Positions 9,849 through 18,987 of a DNA stretch of 64,000 nucleotides are shown piece after piece. Every line of letters starts with the position of its first letter. Within the stretch, counting starts at the first letter, position 1. Position numbers and translations under genes: made by a program. The stretch is from positions 300,051 to 364,050 of the forward strand of contig CAWIVN010000020.1 of the NCBI GenBank assembly GCA_963839515.1, written 5' to 3'. The notes beneath the pieces were generated by a model. The model was not told the DNA's origin, made no database searches, and saw only the letters and a list, made by a program, of their open reading frames with translations. This DNA comes from Fredericiella sp963839515. GTDB taxonomy: Bacteria > Chloroflexota > Anaerolineae > Caldilineales > Caldilineaceae.

Positions 9849-10286
9849 ATGACCGACCTCACCCGTACCCAACTGCTTGACACCCTGAACGACGGCTGGG
9901 CCACCTATGTCGCCCGCTACCATGCGCTGCCAGCCGGCGACCGGGAGCAGTGGCTGGCCGCCCAGGGCTACACGCGCTTTGCCGACCTCCTGGCCCACGT
10001 CGTCGCCTGGTGGGTGGACAGTCAGCAGGCCATCGAACGCGTGGCCACCGACCCCGACTACCCACTGCGTGACTACGACGTGGACGTGTTCAACGCCGAG
10101 GCCGTGGCGCAGTATGCGGCGCTGGACGAAACTGCCATGATCGCCGCCTACGAGCAAGCGCGGGCCGGCTGGACTCCGCTTATCAACGGGCTTTCGGATG
10201 CGGCGCTGCAGAATCCGAAGATCGCCGACCGGTTACGGCCCGAGATCCTCGGGCACCTGGAGGAGCATGCGCTGCCGAACCAGTAA
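9849..10286 (+). CDS. DinB/ClbS-like four-helix-bundle protein
   Basis: 145 residues, all-helical in appearance. The stretch DLLAHVVAWW, an N-terminal helix beginning LTRTQLLDTLNDGW and a late helix are typical of the DinB/DfsB (ClbS) family. ClbS in colibactin producers is a self-protection protein; most relatives have no known role, so no function is claimed. ATG at 9849 follows AGGAG, and an upstream in-frame ATG at 9798 has no ribosome site. It is convergent with the DUF1254 gene ending at 10314. Confidence 0.72.
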   Translation: MTDLTRTQLLDTLNDGWATYVARYHALPAGDREQWLAAQGYTRFADLLAHVVAWWVDSQQAIERVATDPDYPLRDYDVDVFNAEAVAQYAALDETAMIAAYEQARAGWTPLINGLSDAALQNPKIADRLRPEILGHLEEHALPNQ

Positions 10287-10313
10287 AGGTCCGGCAGCGT
10301 TGACTTGACTATT

Positions 10314-11702
10314 CTACTCTACCCGCTGGATGGCAGGCAACACGTAACTGCCGTCCAGAACGGGCTGCTTGGGCTGATACATGCGCATCAGCGGGCGGAA
10401 TCGGCCGGTCTGCGGCGCCGGCAGCCAGTTCGACTCCTTGTCCGCGCCCGGCGAGTCTTTTTGCAGATAGATCGTCAGCGAACCATCCGCGGCATATTTT
10501 AACCCAGGCGTGCGGTCGCCAATCGAGTAGCGATCAATGGCATTGGCGACGAGATAAAAATCATGCGCGTCGTACATCGTCAACGACCAAAACGCGTCGA
10601 CGGGCGGCAGTTCGGTCAAATGCAGCTCGTAGCGGGATGCGCTGTCGAGCGGCTGGTTGCCGGCGTCCACATAGATCATCTCGTAGATGGCTTCATAGCC
10701 GTGATTACCCCAGAGACCTGCACGCGCCGCCAAGGCGCGCGTGATGTATGCGATCTTGCGGTCGGCAATTTTCCACTCGGGCTCATTTTCGGTGCCAAGC
10801 TCGAAATAGTCCAGGTTATAGTCGAAGAGGTGGAGCGAGTTCTGCCAACCGTTTACGGGCTTGCCAACACTCTTCAGCAGCTCTTCCATCTTAGCCTCGG
10901 CTGCCTTTTGTCCCGCCACCAGCATCTCTGCCAGTTCTCCAGCGGGTTCGACGTAGGGAGACGTGGGGGCCGTCAGCCCGCATTGTTCGCAGACGGCAAG
11001 AAACGGCGCATCGGCGGCGGGCGGCGGGAATGCTGCCAGCGCCACCCGGAAGCGCTCCCACCACTCAAGTTCAGGTCGCACGCGTCCATCGGGCTGGGGC
11101 ACGCCGCCGGTCAGCGCATCGGCGCCTGCTTCATATACGCTTAACGGCGTGAGCGTGAACTGGTCTTGGAGGGCATGAACTGCCGGCAGGTCCGCGACGC
11201 CGTCGACGGCGAGGCGCCCCACGATGACAAAAATGCTTGACGGCGCCCGCACGACGCGCATGTCTGCGGGCACGTCGCCTTGATAGTCGTGCGCCGCCAG
11301 CAGGTAGTGCGCCTCGGCTGTTCCCGTCGCGCGGCGGCCGATGTAGGCAAAATTGTTGGTCCAGGCGTCGACGAACTGGAGCACGTAGTAACGGTCGTGC
11401 GTATCAGGTACATGCAGCACCAGTGGACCACTGCGCACATCGCATACCGCGAGCGAGTAACAGGTATCGTTATTCGGCGATACAAACTTCATCCCCGGTC
11501 CGGCAAGCTCACGTGCATGTCCGAACTCGTTGTAGTCCGCCTTTACGGGGAAGCGCGGGCTGCCTGCCACAAACGCCGCCATTTCATGCAGGTTGTAAAC
11601 CAGCGGGTAGCCGTAGAGAAACGCTTCTGCCGCAAGTTTTACTTTTTCGGCAGCATCGGTCGCAGACTGCGATGCCATAGGGTTGTCATTCTCCATTTCC
11701 AC
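10314..11702 (-). CDS. DUF1254/DUF1214 domain protein
   Basis: 462 residues. The N-terminal half matches DUF1254 (AFLYGYPLVYNLHEM, FVSPNNDTCYSLAVCDV, YYVLQFVDAWTNNF) and the C-terminal part DUF1214 (ADGSLTIYLQKDSPG, NWLPAP). The pair is widespread in bacteria, often secreted, and its biochemical role is unsettled. No signal peptide is visible here, so it appears cytoplasmic. Start is uncertain: ATGs at 11702, 11696 and 11678 are in frame; the GGAG near 11693 is rather far from the last. A stand-alone gene divergent from the serine hydrolase at 11884. Confidence 0.85.
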   Translation of the reverse strand: MEMENDNPMASQSATDAAEKVKLAAEAFLYGYPLVYNLHEMAAFVAGSPRFPVKADYNEFGHARELAGPGMKFVSPNNDTCYSLAVCDVRSGPLVLHVPDTHDRYYVLQFVDAWTNNFAYIGRRATGTAEAHYLLAAHDYQGDVPADMRVVRAPSSIFVIVGRLAVDGVADLPAVHALQDQFTLTPLSVYEAGADALTGGVPQPDGRVRPELEWWERFRVALAAFPPPAADAPFLAVCEQCGLTAPTSPYVEPAGELAEMLVAGQKAAEAKMEELLKSVGKPVNGWQNSLHLFDYNLDYFELGTENEPEWKIADRKIAYITRALAARAGLWGNHGYEAIYEMIYVDAGNQPLDSASRYELHLTELPPVDAFWSLTMYDAHDFYLVANAIDRYSIGDRTPGLKYAADGSLTIYLQKDSPGADKESNWLPAPQTGRFRPLMRMYQPKQPVLDGSYVLPAIQRVE

Positions 11703-11883
11703 AGTTGATGATGAATTTACTACCCAGGTGATTCTATCATCTGCTTAAGTGAGCAGGAACAAGAACCCCCAAAGCGGACTAGATTCAGTGGATAACCTAT
11801 GTGTTCAGCGCAGCGCTGCAACACAAAGGGTTTATACTGATTCCAAACAAAAATCCTGGCAAAGAAAGGTGTAGAGGGATATC

Positions 11884-13380
11884 ATGGCAAGTGCAACGCC
11901 GTTGCGGCGGAGCAGCCCGGAGGCCGAGGGAATTGCCTCGGCGGCGGTGCTGGCGTTTGTCCAGGCACTCGAGGAGCACAGGCATCCGTTGGACGCGGTG
12001 CAGGGATTTATGCTGCTGCGGCATGGGAGAGTGGCGGCCGAGGGGTGGTGGAGGCCGTATGGGCCGCAATCGCCGCACTCGATGTACTCGCTGAGCAAGA
12101 GCTTCACCTCCACCGGCATCGGGCTGGCGGTGGCCGAGGGGCTGCTCACGGTGGACGATCCCGTGCTGAAATTCTTTCCCGACGACGCGCCGGCGGACCC
12201 CAGCGCCAACCTCAAGGCGATGCAGGTGCGGCACCTGCTGGCGATGAACACCGGACACCAGGCAGACACGACGGACCGCGTGTTCGGCAGCGAGAGCGAC
12301 AACTGGCCGCGAGCGTTCCTGGGGCTGCTGGTCGAGCATGCGCCCGGCACGTGGTTTGTCTACAACACCGCAGCCACCTACATGCTCTCGGCCATCATCA
12401 CCAGGCTGACGGGCGAGTGTCTGCTGGGCTACCTGCGCCCGCGCCTGTTTGAGCCGCTGGGGATCGAGCACCCCAGCTGGGAGACCGACCCGCGCGGGGT
12501 CAGCCTTGGCGGGACCGGCCTGCACATCAAACTGGAGGACATTGCCCGCTTTGGCCAGATGTACCTGCAGCAGGGCTTGTGGGAGGGCAAGCGCATCGTG
12601 TCCGAGGCGTGGGCCGGCGAGGCGACGAGCACGCACTCGGACAACAGCAACACCCAGAGCAACCCGGACTGGTCGGTCGGGTACGGCTACCAGTTCTGGC
12701 GCTGCCGGCACGGCGCCTACCGCGGCGACGGCGCCTTTGGGCAGTACTGCATCGTCATGCCCGAGCAGGAGGCGGTGCTGGTCATGATCAGCGGTGTGCG
12801 GGACATGCAGGTTGTACTGGACAAGGTGTGGGAGCATCTGCTGCCGGCGATGCAGCCCCAACCGCTTGACAAGCGGCCGCTGCCGGCAGACCCGCAAGCC
12901 TATGGCGAGCTGTGCGACAAGCTGGCGACCCTGGTGCTGCCGCCGGTGAAGGGGCAGGCCGTGTCGCCCGTGGCCCAGCAATGGTCGGGGAAGGCGTACA
13001 TGCTCGAGCCCCGCGATCTGAAGCTTCTGCGCCGCGATGTGAAGCTGCAAAGCGTGGCGTTCGTATTTGGCGACGAGTGCGGCACGCTGATCCTAGGCGA
13101 TGAGCGCGGCGAGCACCGACTGCAAGTGGGGTATGGGACGTGGCTGAAGGGAACCAGTGCCGTGCGCGGGTTTGGCGATGAACCTGTTGCGGCGTGCAGT
13201 GCGTGGACGGCGGAAGAGACCTGCGAGGTACGGGTCTGCTATTACGAGAGTGAGCTGTGCCTGGTTTTGCGTTTTCACTATGCGGGCGACGAACTGCAGC
13301 TGGAAGTTGAGCCGAACGTGGCGTGGGAGACGCCGACCGTCACGACGATTGCCGGCCGCGCGGCCGGTTTGACAGCGTGA
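11884..13380 (+). CDS. Serine hydrolase, beta-lactamase (class C / PBP-like) family
   Basis: 498 residues. The catalytic SxxK tetrad SLSK (S69-K72) sits at the usual distance from the start, and FVYNTAATYML supplies the Tyr-x-Asn-type second motif. The C-terminal ~130 residues form an extra domain seen in many family members. No signal peptide is apparent, unlike secreted beta-lactamases, so an intracellular esterase, amidase or D-aminopeptidase is more likely than antibiotic resistance. ATG at 11884 follows GAGGG at good spacing. Divergent from the DUF1254 gene; downstream short palindromes at 13403-13431. Confidence 0.85.
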   Translation: MASATPLRRSSPEAEGIASAAVLAFVQALEEHRHPLDAVQGFMLLRHGRVAAEGWWRPYGPQSPHSMYSLSKSFTSTGIGLAVAEGLLTVDDPVLKFFPDDAPADPSANLKAMQVRHLLAMNTGHQADTTDRVFGSESDNWPRAFLGLLVEHAPGTWFVYNTAATYMLSAIITRLTGECLLGYLRPRLFEPLGIEHPSWETDPRGVSLGGTGLHIKLEDIARFGQMYLQQGLWEGKRIVSEAWAGEATSTHSDNSNTQSNPDWSVGYGYQFWRCRHGAYRGDGAFGQYCIVMPEQEAVLVMISGVRDMQVVLDKVWEHLLPAMQPQPLDKRPLPADPQAYGELCDKLATLVLPPVKGQAVSPVAQQWSGKAYMLEPRDLKLLRRDVKLQSVAFVFGDECGTLILGDERGEHRLQVGYGTWLKGTSAVRGFGDEPVAACSAWTAEETCEVRVCYYESELCLVLRFHYAGDELQLEVEPNVAWETPTVTTIAGRAAGLTA

Positions 13381-13402
13381 TTGAGCCTGGGCGGTAGGGA
13401 GG

Positions 13403-13431
13403 CTTCCGGGAAGGGGCGGGCTTCCCGGAAG
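13403..13431. repeat. Two CTTCC(C/G)GGAAG palindromes
   Basis: Copies at 13403-13413 and 13421-13431 of the same 11-base palindrome found at 9346-9402, again between two convergent reading frames. Confidence 0.55.
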
Positions 13432-13455
13432 GGGTCTGTGACTCCGTATTCATTG

Positions 13456-13824
13456 TCAGGGCGGGGTGCAGCGTATACAGCTGCATAAAAAATAGCCGGC
13501 GTCGCACAGATCGTGGGCGTCGTCGAAAAGGGAGATTGCGGGCACAGGAATGGCCGGATTCTGCCGGACCAGGCGCATGGCCGCGACCTCGGTCGCCATG
13601 AGATTCTTTTCATACAGCATGACTTGCGCGCCTGGGGGCGGCGCGATCTTGAGGATGACCTCCCTGCCGTCGGCCAGCCTGACGTTGTAGGCCGCGTTAA
13701 ACCAGCCCTCTTTCAACTCAAGCACGGCCTCTTCGCCGGCGGCGAGCCCCAGGCCCTCAAAAGCCCGGGCCGCCATGCGTTCGATCTGTTCGCGTGTCTT
13801 CTTGTTTTTGGTTTTGCTTTCCAT
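13456..13824 (-). pseudogene. N-terminal fragment of an APH-type phosphotransferase
   Basis: About 122 residues. GWFNAAYNVRLADGREVILKIAPPPG is represented by its key parts WFNAAYNV and VILKIAPP, the nucleotide-binding N-lobe of aminoglycoside phosphotransferase/choline-kinase-like enzymes, with the ATP-binding lysine in LKIA; then NLMATEVAAMRLV as the following helix. The frame stops just after DAGYFLC, where the catalytic lobe (HGDLHxxN, DxD) should begin, and none of it is present downstream: the repeat at 13403-13431 follows instead. So this is a truncated remnant. ATG at 13824 follows AAGGAT; 13872 and 13836 are alternatives. Confidence 0.6.
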
Positions 13825-14026
13825 ATCCTTGCCCATTTCGCTCACGCTGGTTTTTGTTTGTAATTTTGGCAAGCGCCGATGGCACCGACCCGTAAGTGAA
13901 CAGCATCAGTGAAGTATAAATCATCAGGTGCGGACGGCTCCCACCACCTTGGGTGCGGCTGCCATCTGCGGGCATAATACAAAGAAATCCTTCCACACCA
14001 CACCAGGGCGAAGATTAGGCACAGCT

Positions 14027-14827
14027 ATGGCGCAACGACCACTTATCTTGATTACGAACGACGACGGGATTCACTCGCGGGGGCTACAGGCGGCGGTGGC
14101 GGCGTGTGCACCGTTTGGCGACTTGCTGGTGGTGGCGCCGGCGCACCAACAGACGGCGGCAGGGCGATCCAAGCCGCATACCAGCACCGGCCGCATCGAG
14201 CAGGTGGTGTTTGAGGTGGATGGGGCGGCTATCGTGGGGCTGGGCGTGGATGGGTCGCCGGCGCAGGCCGTGGAGCATGGCGTGTTCGAGTTCGCCACGC
14301 GGCCGGTGGACCTGGCGGTGGCGGGCATCAATTTTGGCGAGAACCTGGGCGAGAACGTGACAATGTCCGGCACAATCTCGGCTGCGCTGGAGGCGGCTTC
14401 GTTTGGGGTGCCGGCGATCGCAGCGTCACGCCAGACGGACCCCGTGCACTACCTTGACCACACGGCCAACCTGGATTTTGCCGTGGCAGCCCATTTTCTG
14501 CGCCAGGTGGTGGCAAATGTGCTGGCGAAGGGAATGCCGCCCGGGGTGGACGTGCTCAAGCTGGATGTGCCGGAGAACGCTACCCCGGCGACGCCGTGGC
14601 GGTGGACGCGGTTGAGCCGGCACCGGTATTCCTATCCAGTGGCGCCCAAGCGGCCTTCGCTGGAGCATGCGCTGCCGATGGGGTTTGTGATCCGCGTCGA
14701 TCCGGCTACGGTCGAGCCTGACAGCGATATTTGCGCACTGGCGATCGATGGGGTGGTGTCGTTGTGCCCGTTGAGCACAGATTTGGCGGCGCGGACGACG
14801 GCGGCGGAGTTGCGGGCGTGGGGGTGA
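14027..14827 (+). CDS. surE: SurE-type 5'/3'-nucleotidase
   Basis: 266 residues, the usual SurE length. The N-terminus LILITNDDGIHSRGL carries the metal-binding aspartates (D12, D13), and VAGINFGENLGENV the conserved Gly/Asn loop completing the site. SurE removes phosphate from nucleoside monophosphates with a divalent metal and acts in stationary-phase nucleotide housekeeping. ATG at 14027 is chosen over an in-frame start at 13928 because the SurE fold begins directly after it. A stand-alone gene, convergent with the isomerase at 14997, with a large palindromic repeat between them. Confidence 0.92.
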   Translation: MAQRPLILITNDDGIHSRGLQAAVAACAPFGDLLVVAPAHQQTAAGRSKPHTSTGRIEQVVFEVDGAAIVGLGVDGSPAQAVEHGVFEFATRPVDLAVAGINFGENLGENVTMSGTISAALEAASFGVPAIAASRQTDPVHYLDHTANLDFAVAAHFLRQVVANVLAKGMPPGVDVLKLDVPENATPATPWRWTRLSRHRYSYPVAPKRPSLEHALPMGFVIRVDPATVEPDSDICALAIDGVVSLCPLSTDLAARTTAAELRAWG

Positions 14828-14866
14828 GGGCATAGGGAGCAGGTGCAGCCATGTTGGGCGCGGGGA

Positions 14867-14987
14867 GGGCACAAGGTCCGGCGAAGGGATGATTGGCGCG
14901 ACGAGCGGTGTTGTCGGGGAGGGCACAAGGTCCGGCGAAGGGATGATCGCCGCGATTGGAGGCGTTATTGCGCCGGACCTTGTGCCC
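14867..14987. repeat. 67-bp palindromic element, copy 1, with an extra left-arm copy
   Basis: Left arm GGGCACAAGGTCCGGCG at 14921-14937 and right arm CGCCGGACCTTGTGCCC at 14971-14987 are perfect 17-base reverse complements around a 33-nt loop. A direct copy of the left arm plus ten further bases lies at 14867-14893, as if partly duplicated. The element sits between convergent genes and recurs at 26444 and 42400 with the same arms and loop length. Confidence 0.85.
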
Positions 14988-14996
14988 CTACGTTCC

Positions 14997-15878
14997 TCAC
15001 GCGGCGCGCTCTTTTGTAGCCAGCCCACTGGCTTGCCAGAGTTGATCCATGGCCTGCGACACTTCCTGCGCCGCCGCCTGTGGATCTTCAGCCGCAATTG
15101 CATTGATTCGCTGGTTAAAGGGTTCGGTTGTGACGGGCCCGTTATAGCCCAGCGCGGCCAACTTGCGCATGAAGCCAACAAGATCGATAACGCCAGTCTC
15201 AAGCGGCAGGCAGCGCACCGTGTCAGCCAGTTCGTCGATGGGAATCCCGGCCGGCGCGTCATTGATGTGGACCGTGACGATATCGGAGGCTGTGATCTTG
15301 TCGAGGTCGGCGAGGCTGCCGCCAGAGGTATACAAGTGCCAGGCGTCCAGCAGCAGGCCAACATTGCCGGTGCCAATAGCGGCGGCCAACTGCATCATTT
15401 CGTCGAGCGTATAGATAAATCCATACTTGTGTCCCGTACGAAGAGATTTCGGCCCCAGGAATTCGATGCCGAAGCTGCAACCCTGCTGGCGCAAGACCTC
15501 GGCAATGGGACGGAAGCGTTCAATGTGCCACTGGTAGTTCGCCGCATAGTCGCGGCTGTCCGACCACGAGGGACACCATGTTGCCGTGCGGCTACAGCCC
15601 AACTCGACGCCGAGAGCGGCAAGCTTTGGCAGATCGGCAAGATCCGCCTGCCACTGGTCCTGGTTCCATGCCACGGGCAGCCCCCAAAGGCCGGGCAGCA
15701 CGTTGTTCTCGACAAACAGGCTGCGCACGTAGTCGACACCGTGTTCGTCGGCAATTGTCGCCGCCTCCCGGATGTTGAAGTCGATCCCTGCAAAGCCGGT
15801 CTTTTTGGCCAGCTCGATGGTTTCGGCCAGCGACTTGTTGCTGATACCGATGGCTCCTGCACTAAGGTTTTTGAACAT
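14997..15878 (-). CDS. Sugar phosphate isomerase/epimerase (xylose-isomerase-like TIM barrel)
   Basis: 293 residues of the AP-endonuclease-2 / IolE-type TIM barrel family. Likely metal ligands are the glutamate in FGIEFLGP, the Asp and His in LLLDAWHLY, the His in VTVHINDAP and the glutamate in VTTEPF. Such enzymes isomerise, epimerise or dehydrate keto-sugars or inosose. ATG at 15878 follows AGAGG. It is the last gene of the first sugar operon (45 bp after the zinc dehydrogenase), so it probably acts late in catabolism of the imported sugar. Confidence 0.85.
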   Translation of the reverse strand: MFKNLSAGAIGISNKSLAETIELAKKTGFAGIDFNIREAATIADEHGVDYVRSLFVENNVLPGLWGLPVAWNQDQWQADLADLPKLAALGVELGCSRTATWCPSWSDSRDYAANYQWHIERFRPIAEVLRQQGCSFGIEFLGPKSLRTGHKYGFIYTLDEMMQLAAAIGTGNVGLLLDAWHLYTSGGSLADLDKITASDIVTVHINDAPAGIPIDELADTVRCLPLETGVIDLVGFMRKLAALGYNGPVTTEPFNQRINAIAAEDPQAAAQEVSQAMDQLWQASGLATKERAA

Positions 15879-15922
15879 AACGTTGCCTCTCACTTTACAT
15901 TGTGTACGCTAGCATGGAGCCC

Positions 15923-16939
15923 TCAGGCCCAGGGGTTCAGGATGATCTTGGCCGACTCGCGCGAAATAGAGCACTCAAACGCCTCTTGGACGCAGCTCAT
16001 GGGAAATGTGTGGCTGATCAGCAGGTCGATCAGCGGGGAGTGTTGGATCACCTGCATGACGTTGGGGAACTCATTCAGGTTGTAGTGCCAGGCTCCCAGC
16101 AGCGTCAATCCTTTGCGGATCATGTCAGGGCTGATACGGATCGCGAGTTCGTCCATACATTCGCCAATGAAAGCCACTTTGCCCTTGCGCCGGGTGGCGT
16201 CGATACAGAGGCGCTGGGCTTGGGGAATGCCCGAGCACTCCAGCGCACAGTCGACGCCGCGGCCATCCGTCAATTGACGAATTTGGGCGACGATCGTCTT
16301 GTCGCGTGGGTCGAGCACGGCCTCGGCGCCCATCTGCATGGCACGCTCGGCGCGATAGGGAACCGACTCGACTACGATCACACGTGCCCCGCGAAAGCGG
16401 GCGTTGACCACGGCCCCCAGCCCCACCGGCCCGGCACCGGTGATCAGGATTGTGGTGAAGGCATCGACGCCCATCAGCTTCATGGCGCCGTACGAGGGCC
16501 CTAGTCCGCAGCAGGCCAAGGAAGCACGCTCATACGAGACACCATCAGGGATTTTGGGCAGCAGCCAGTCCTGTTTGAGCAAATACTGGGCGTAGGTCGC
16601 ACGCCCTTGATTGTAGGTTACGGAGTCGCCAATCGACTGCACATTCTCACAGTGAATGTAGTCGCCCGAGACACAAAGCGGGCAGACGCCGCAGCCATAC
16701 AGCGGCATGGCGACGACACGGTCACCAACCTTGACGCGCCCCGGCTGCGCTACGGCCACTACCTCGCCGGCGGCCTCGTGGCCAAGCGCGTCGGTTGGCT
16801 CACCGCTCAAAAAGCGCTTGTACTCGGTGCACATGGGCGCGGCGTGCACCTTCACTACCACCCAGTTGTCGACGGGCTGCAGTTCGGGCCTATCCACCAA
16901 TACGGCCTGTCTCTCACCGGTAATCGCGACCTGCTTCAT
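15923..16939 (-). CDS. Zinc-type medium-chain alcohol/polyol dehydrogenase
   Basis: 338 residues of the MDR family. Catalytic zinc ligands are C37 (APMCTEY) and the His in LGHEAAGEV; the structural zinc loop is CGVCPLC followed by a later Cys. The Rossmann motif TGAGPVGLGAV binds NAD(P). ATG at 16939 follows GGAG and lies two bases after the stop of the upstream reductase, indicating co-translation. In this operon it likely oxidises a sugar alcohol or a keto-sugar precursor. Confidence 0.9.
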   Translation of the reverse strand: MKQVAITGERQAVLVDRPELQPVDNWVVVKVHAAPMCTEYKRFLSGEPTDALGHEAAGEVVAVAQPGRVKVGDRVVAMPLYGCGVCPLCVSGDYIHCENVQSIGDSVTYNQGRATYAQYLLKQDWLLPKIPDGVSYERASLACCGLGPSYGAMKLMGVDAFTTILITGAGPVGLGAVVNARFRGARVIVVESVPYRAERAMQMGAEAVLDPRDKTIVAQIRQLTDGRGVDCALECSGIPQAQRLCIDATRRKGKVAFIGECMDELAIRISPDMIRKGLTLLGAWHYNLNEFPNVMQVIQHSPLIDLLISHTFPMSCVQEAFECSISRESAKIILNPWA

Positions 16940-16941
16940 GT

Positions 16942-18987
16942 TCAGTTCTCCAGATTGAGCCAGCTCATTTCGGCCGGCGATAGTTGAATGTCCAGCGCCG
17001 GCAGCACCTCGCGCAGTTCGTCGATCGACTGCGGGCCGACGAGGGCAAAGACCGGGAACGGTTGGCAGAGCACATAGGCGAGTGCGATCTCCGCCGCAGT
17101 TACACTCTTCTGCGCCGCCAGTTGGCGTGCACGTTCCAAGCGCTGCCAGTTATCTTCATTAAACCAGGTGTGCACGATCGGTGCCAGAGACGGGATCACG
17201 CGGTCCTCTGGGCGATAGCGCCCTGTGAAGAAGCCTGTTGCCTGGCTGCTCCAGGCAAAGAGCGGCAGCTGGCGTCCGGCGTACCAGGCTTTCGAAAGCG
17301 GGTCATTCGCGCTCAAACAGCGCGGCCACATCGGTTCGTTCCATTGTGCGAGCGACAGATTGGGGCTGCTGGCTGCAAACCCTACCAGGTTGTGCTCGCG
17401 CGCATAGGCATTGGCGGCGTCGATGCGTGCGGGGCTCCAGTTGGACCCGCCAAATGCGCGGATGCGCCCCGCGCGAGGTGCTCGTTCAGACAGTCAATGA
17501 GCTCCCCGACCGGCGTCGCCGGGCGATCGCTGTGCATCATGTAAATGTCCAGATAATCGACCTGCATCGTCTCCAACGTTTCCAGCAGCTGAGCCGTCAG
17601 GCCTTCTGGTGTGCCGGCCTCGTCGCGCGCACCTTTGCCGAGGATGACCATCTCCTCGCGCACGCCGCGCAGCTTGAGCCACTGCCCCAGCGCCTTTTCG
17701 CTGCGATAGGCGTGCGCCGTGTCGAGGCAGTTGCCTCCCTGTTCGTAAAAATAGTCCAGCAGGGCACAGGTCAGGGGCAGGCGATCCTCCTTGAAGATCA
17801 TCGTTCCCATGACGATACGCGAGATTGGCTTATCTACTCCTGCCACCCGGCCAAACTGCATATTGTGGTTTGGCCGGCGTGTCAGGGGTGCGCCCGAAGT
17901 TGGCAGCGCGAGCGACTCATAGCGCTCGTTGCCGAAGACAAGCCCCAGCTGGCGCCGCCAGGCGTCCAGCGTGAGCATGTTGCCCAGGCTGTCGGCCCAC
18001 GACATGACTGGCGCCTGGCGTGCGTCAAGATACTCTGCCACGGTGTCGGCCTCGATGGCATACAGCGGTTGCTCGCTGCGCACCGCCATCTCCACGGGCT
18101 CGGACCCATCGTCGCGGTGGAGCACGATGCCGACACCGGCGTTGCCCTGGAAGCGGTCGGTGTCGGGCAGCCACGGGTTGCGCAGCACGATATGCCCCTG
18201 CGAGCCCCAGACGGTGACCTCGTTGTCTGGTCCGCAGCTGCAGGCCGCAGGCCACGTCCGCCAGGATGTCGGCGGGGAACTTGAGGGTGGCGGTCGCCCA
18301 CTCATCCACCCGGCTCTCGTCCCCGATGTGGCCATAGGCCTTGAGCGCCATCTCGCTGCGATACCCATCGGTTTCGACGATAGGGTTGGCAAACGGCCGG
18401 CCGCACGCGGCCCCGGCAATCAAGCGCACGATCGATATGGGATAGCAGCCCACGTCCATGATCCCGCCGCCGGCAAAGTCGTTTTGCAGGCGGATGTCGT
18501 CGTTGTGCCCGCCCATGTTGTAGCTGAAGCAGGCCTGGATCAGGCGCACCTCGCCGATGACGCCGGCGCGGATCGCCTCCTGCAGCTGGGCGATCTGGGG
18601 ATGGCAGCGATACATAAACGCTTCCATCAGGAATACGTCGTTGGCGCGCGCCGCCTCGATCACAGTCATCGCCTCGGGATGGTTGGTGGTCAGCGGCTTC
18701 TCGCACAGGATGTGCTTCCCCGCCTCGGCGCAGCGAATTGCCCACTGGGCATGCAGGTGGTTGGGGAGCGAGATATAGATTGCGTCCACCTCAGGGTCGG
18801 CCAGAAGCGCGTCGTAGCTGCCGTAGGCGCCGGGGATCTGAAACTCAGCGGCAAACGCGCCGGCGGCGGCCTGCGTGCGGCTGCCGACGGCAACCAACCT
18901 GCCCCATTGCGCATGGGGCAGCTCGACGGCAAAACGGCGGGCGATGCGTCCCGTTCCTAATATTCCCCACGCCAGTGTATCATGCAT
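16942..18987 (-). pseudogene. Gfo/Idh/MocA dehydrogenase - aldo/keto reductase fusion, interrupted by two frameshifts
   Basis: Three overlapping frames together read as one ~680-residue protein. Residues 1-~250 are a Gfo/Idh/MocA dehydrogenase (GILGTGRIARRFA for NAD(P), then CEKPLTT with the key Lys). Near 18225-18240 one extra base shifts the frame; the dehydrogenase C-terminus continues, then a linker leads into an aldo/keto reductase (ISRIVMGTM, LDTAHAYRSEKALG, MMHSDRP). Near 17468-17478 one base is missing in a G-run and the rest (FGGSNWSPARI to the C-terminus) follows in a third frame. The two shifts are opposite in sign. Either sequencing errors in an intact fusion enzyme or a recent pseudogene. 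The start overlaps the upstream stop by 8 bases. Confidence 0.8.
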
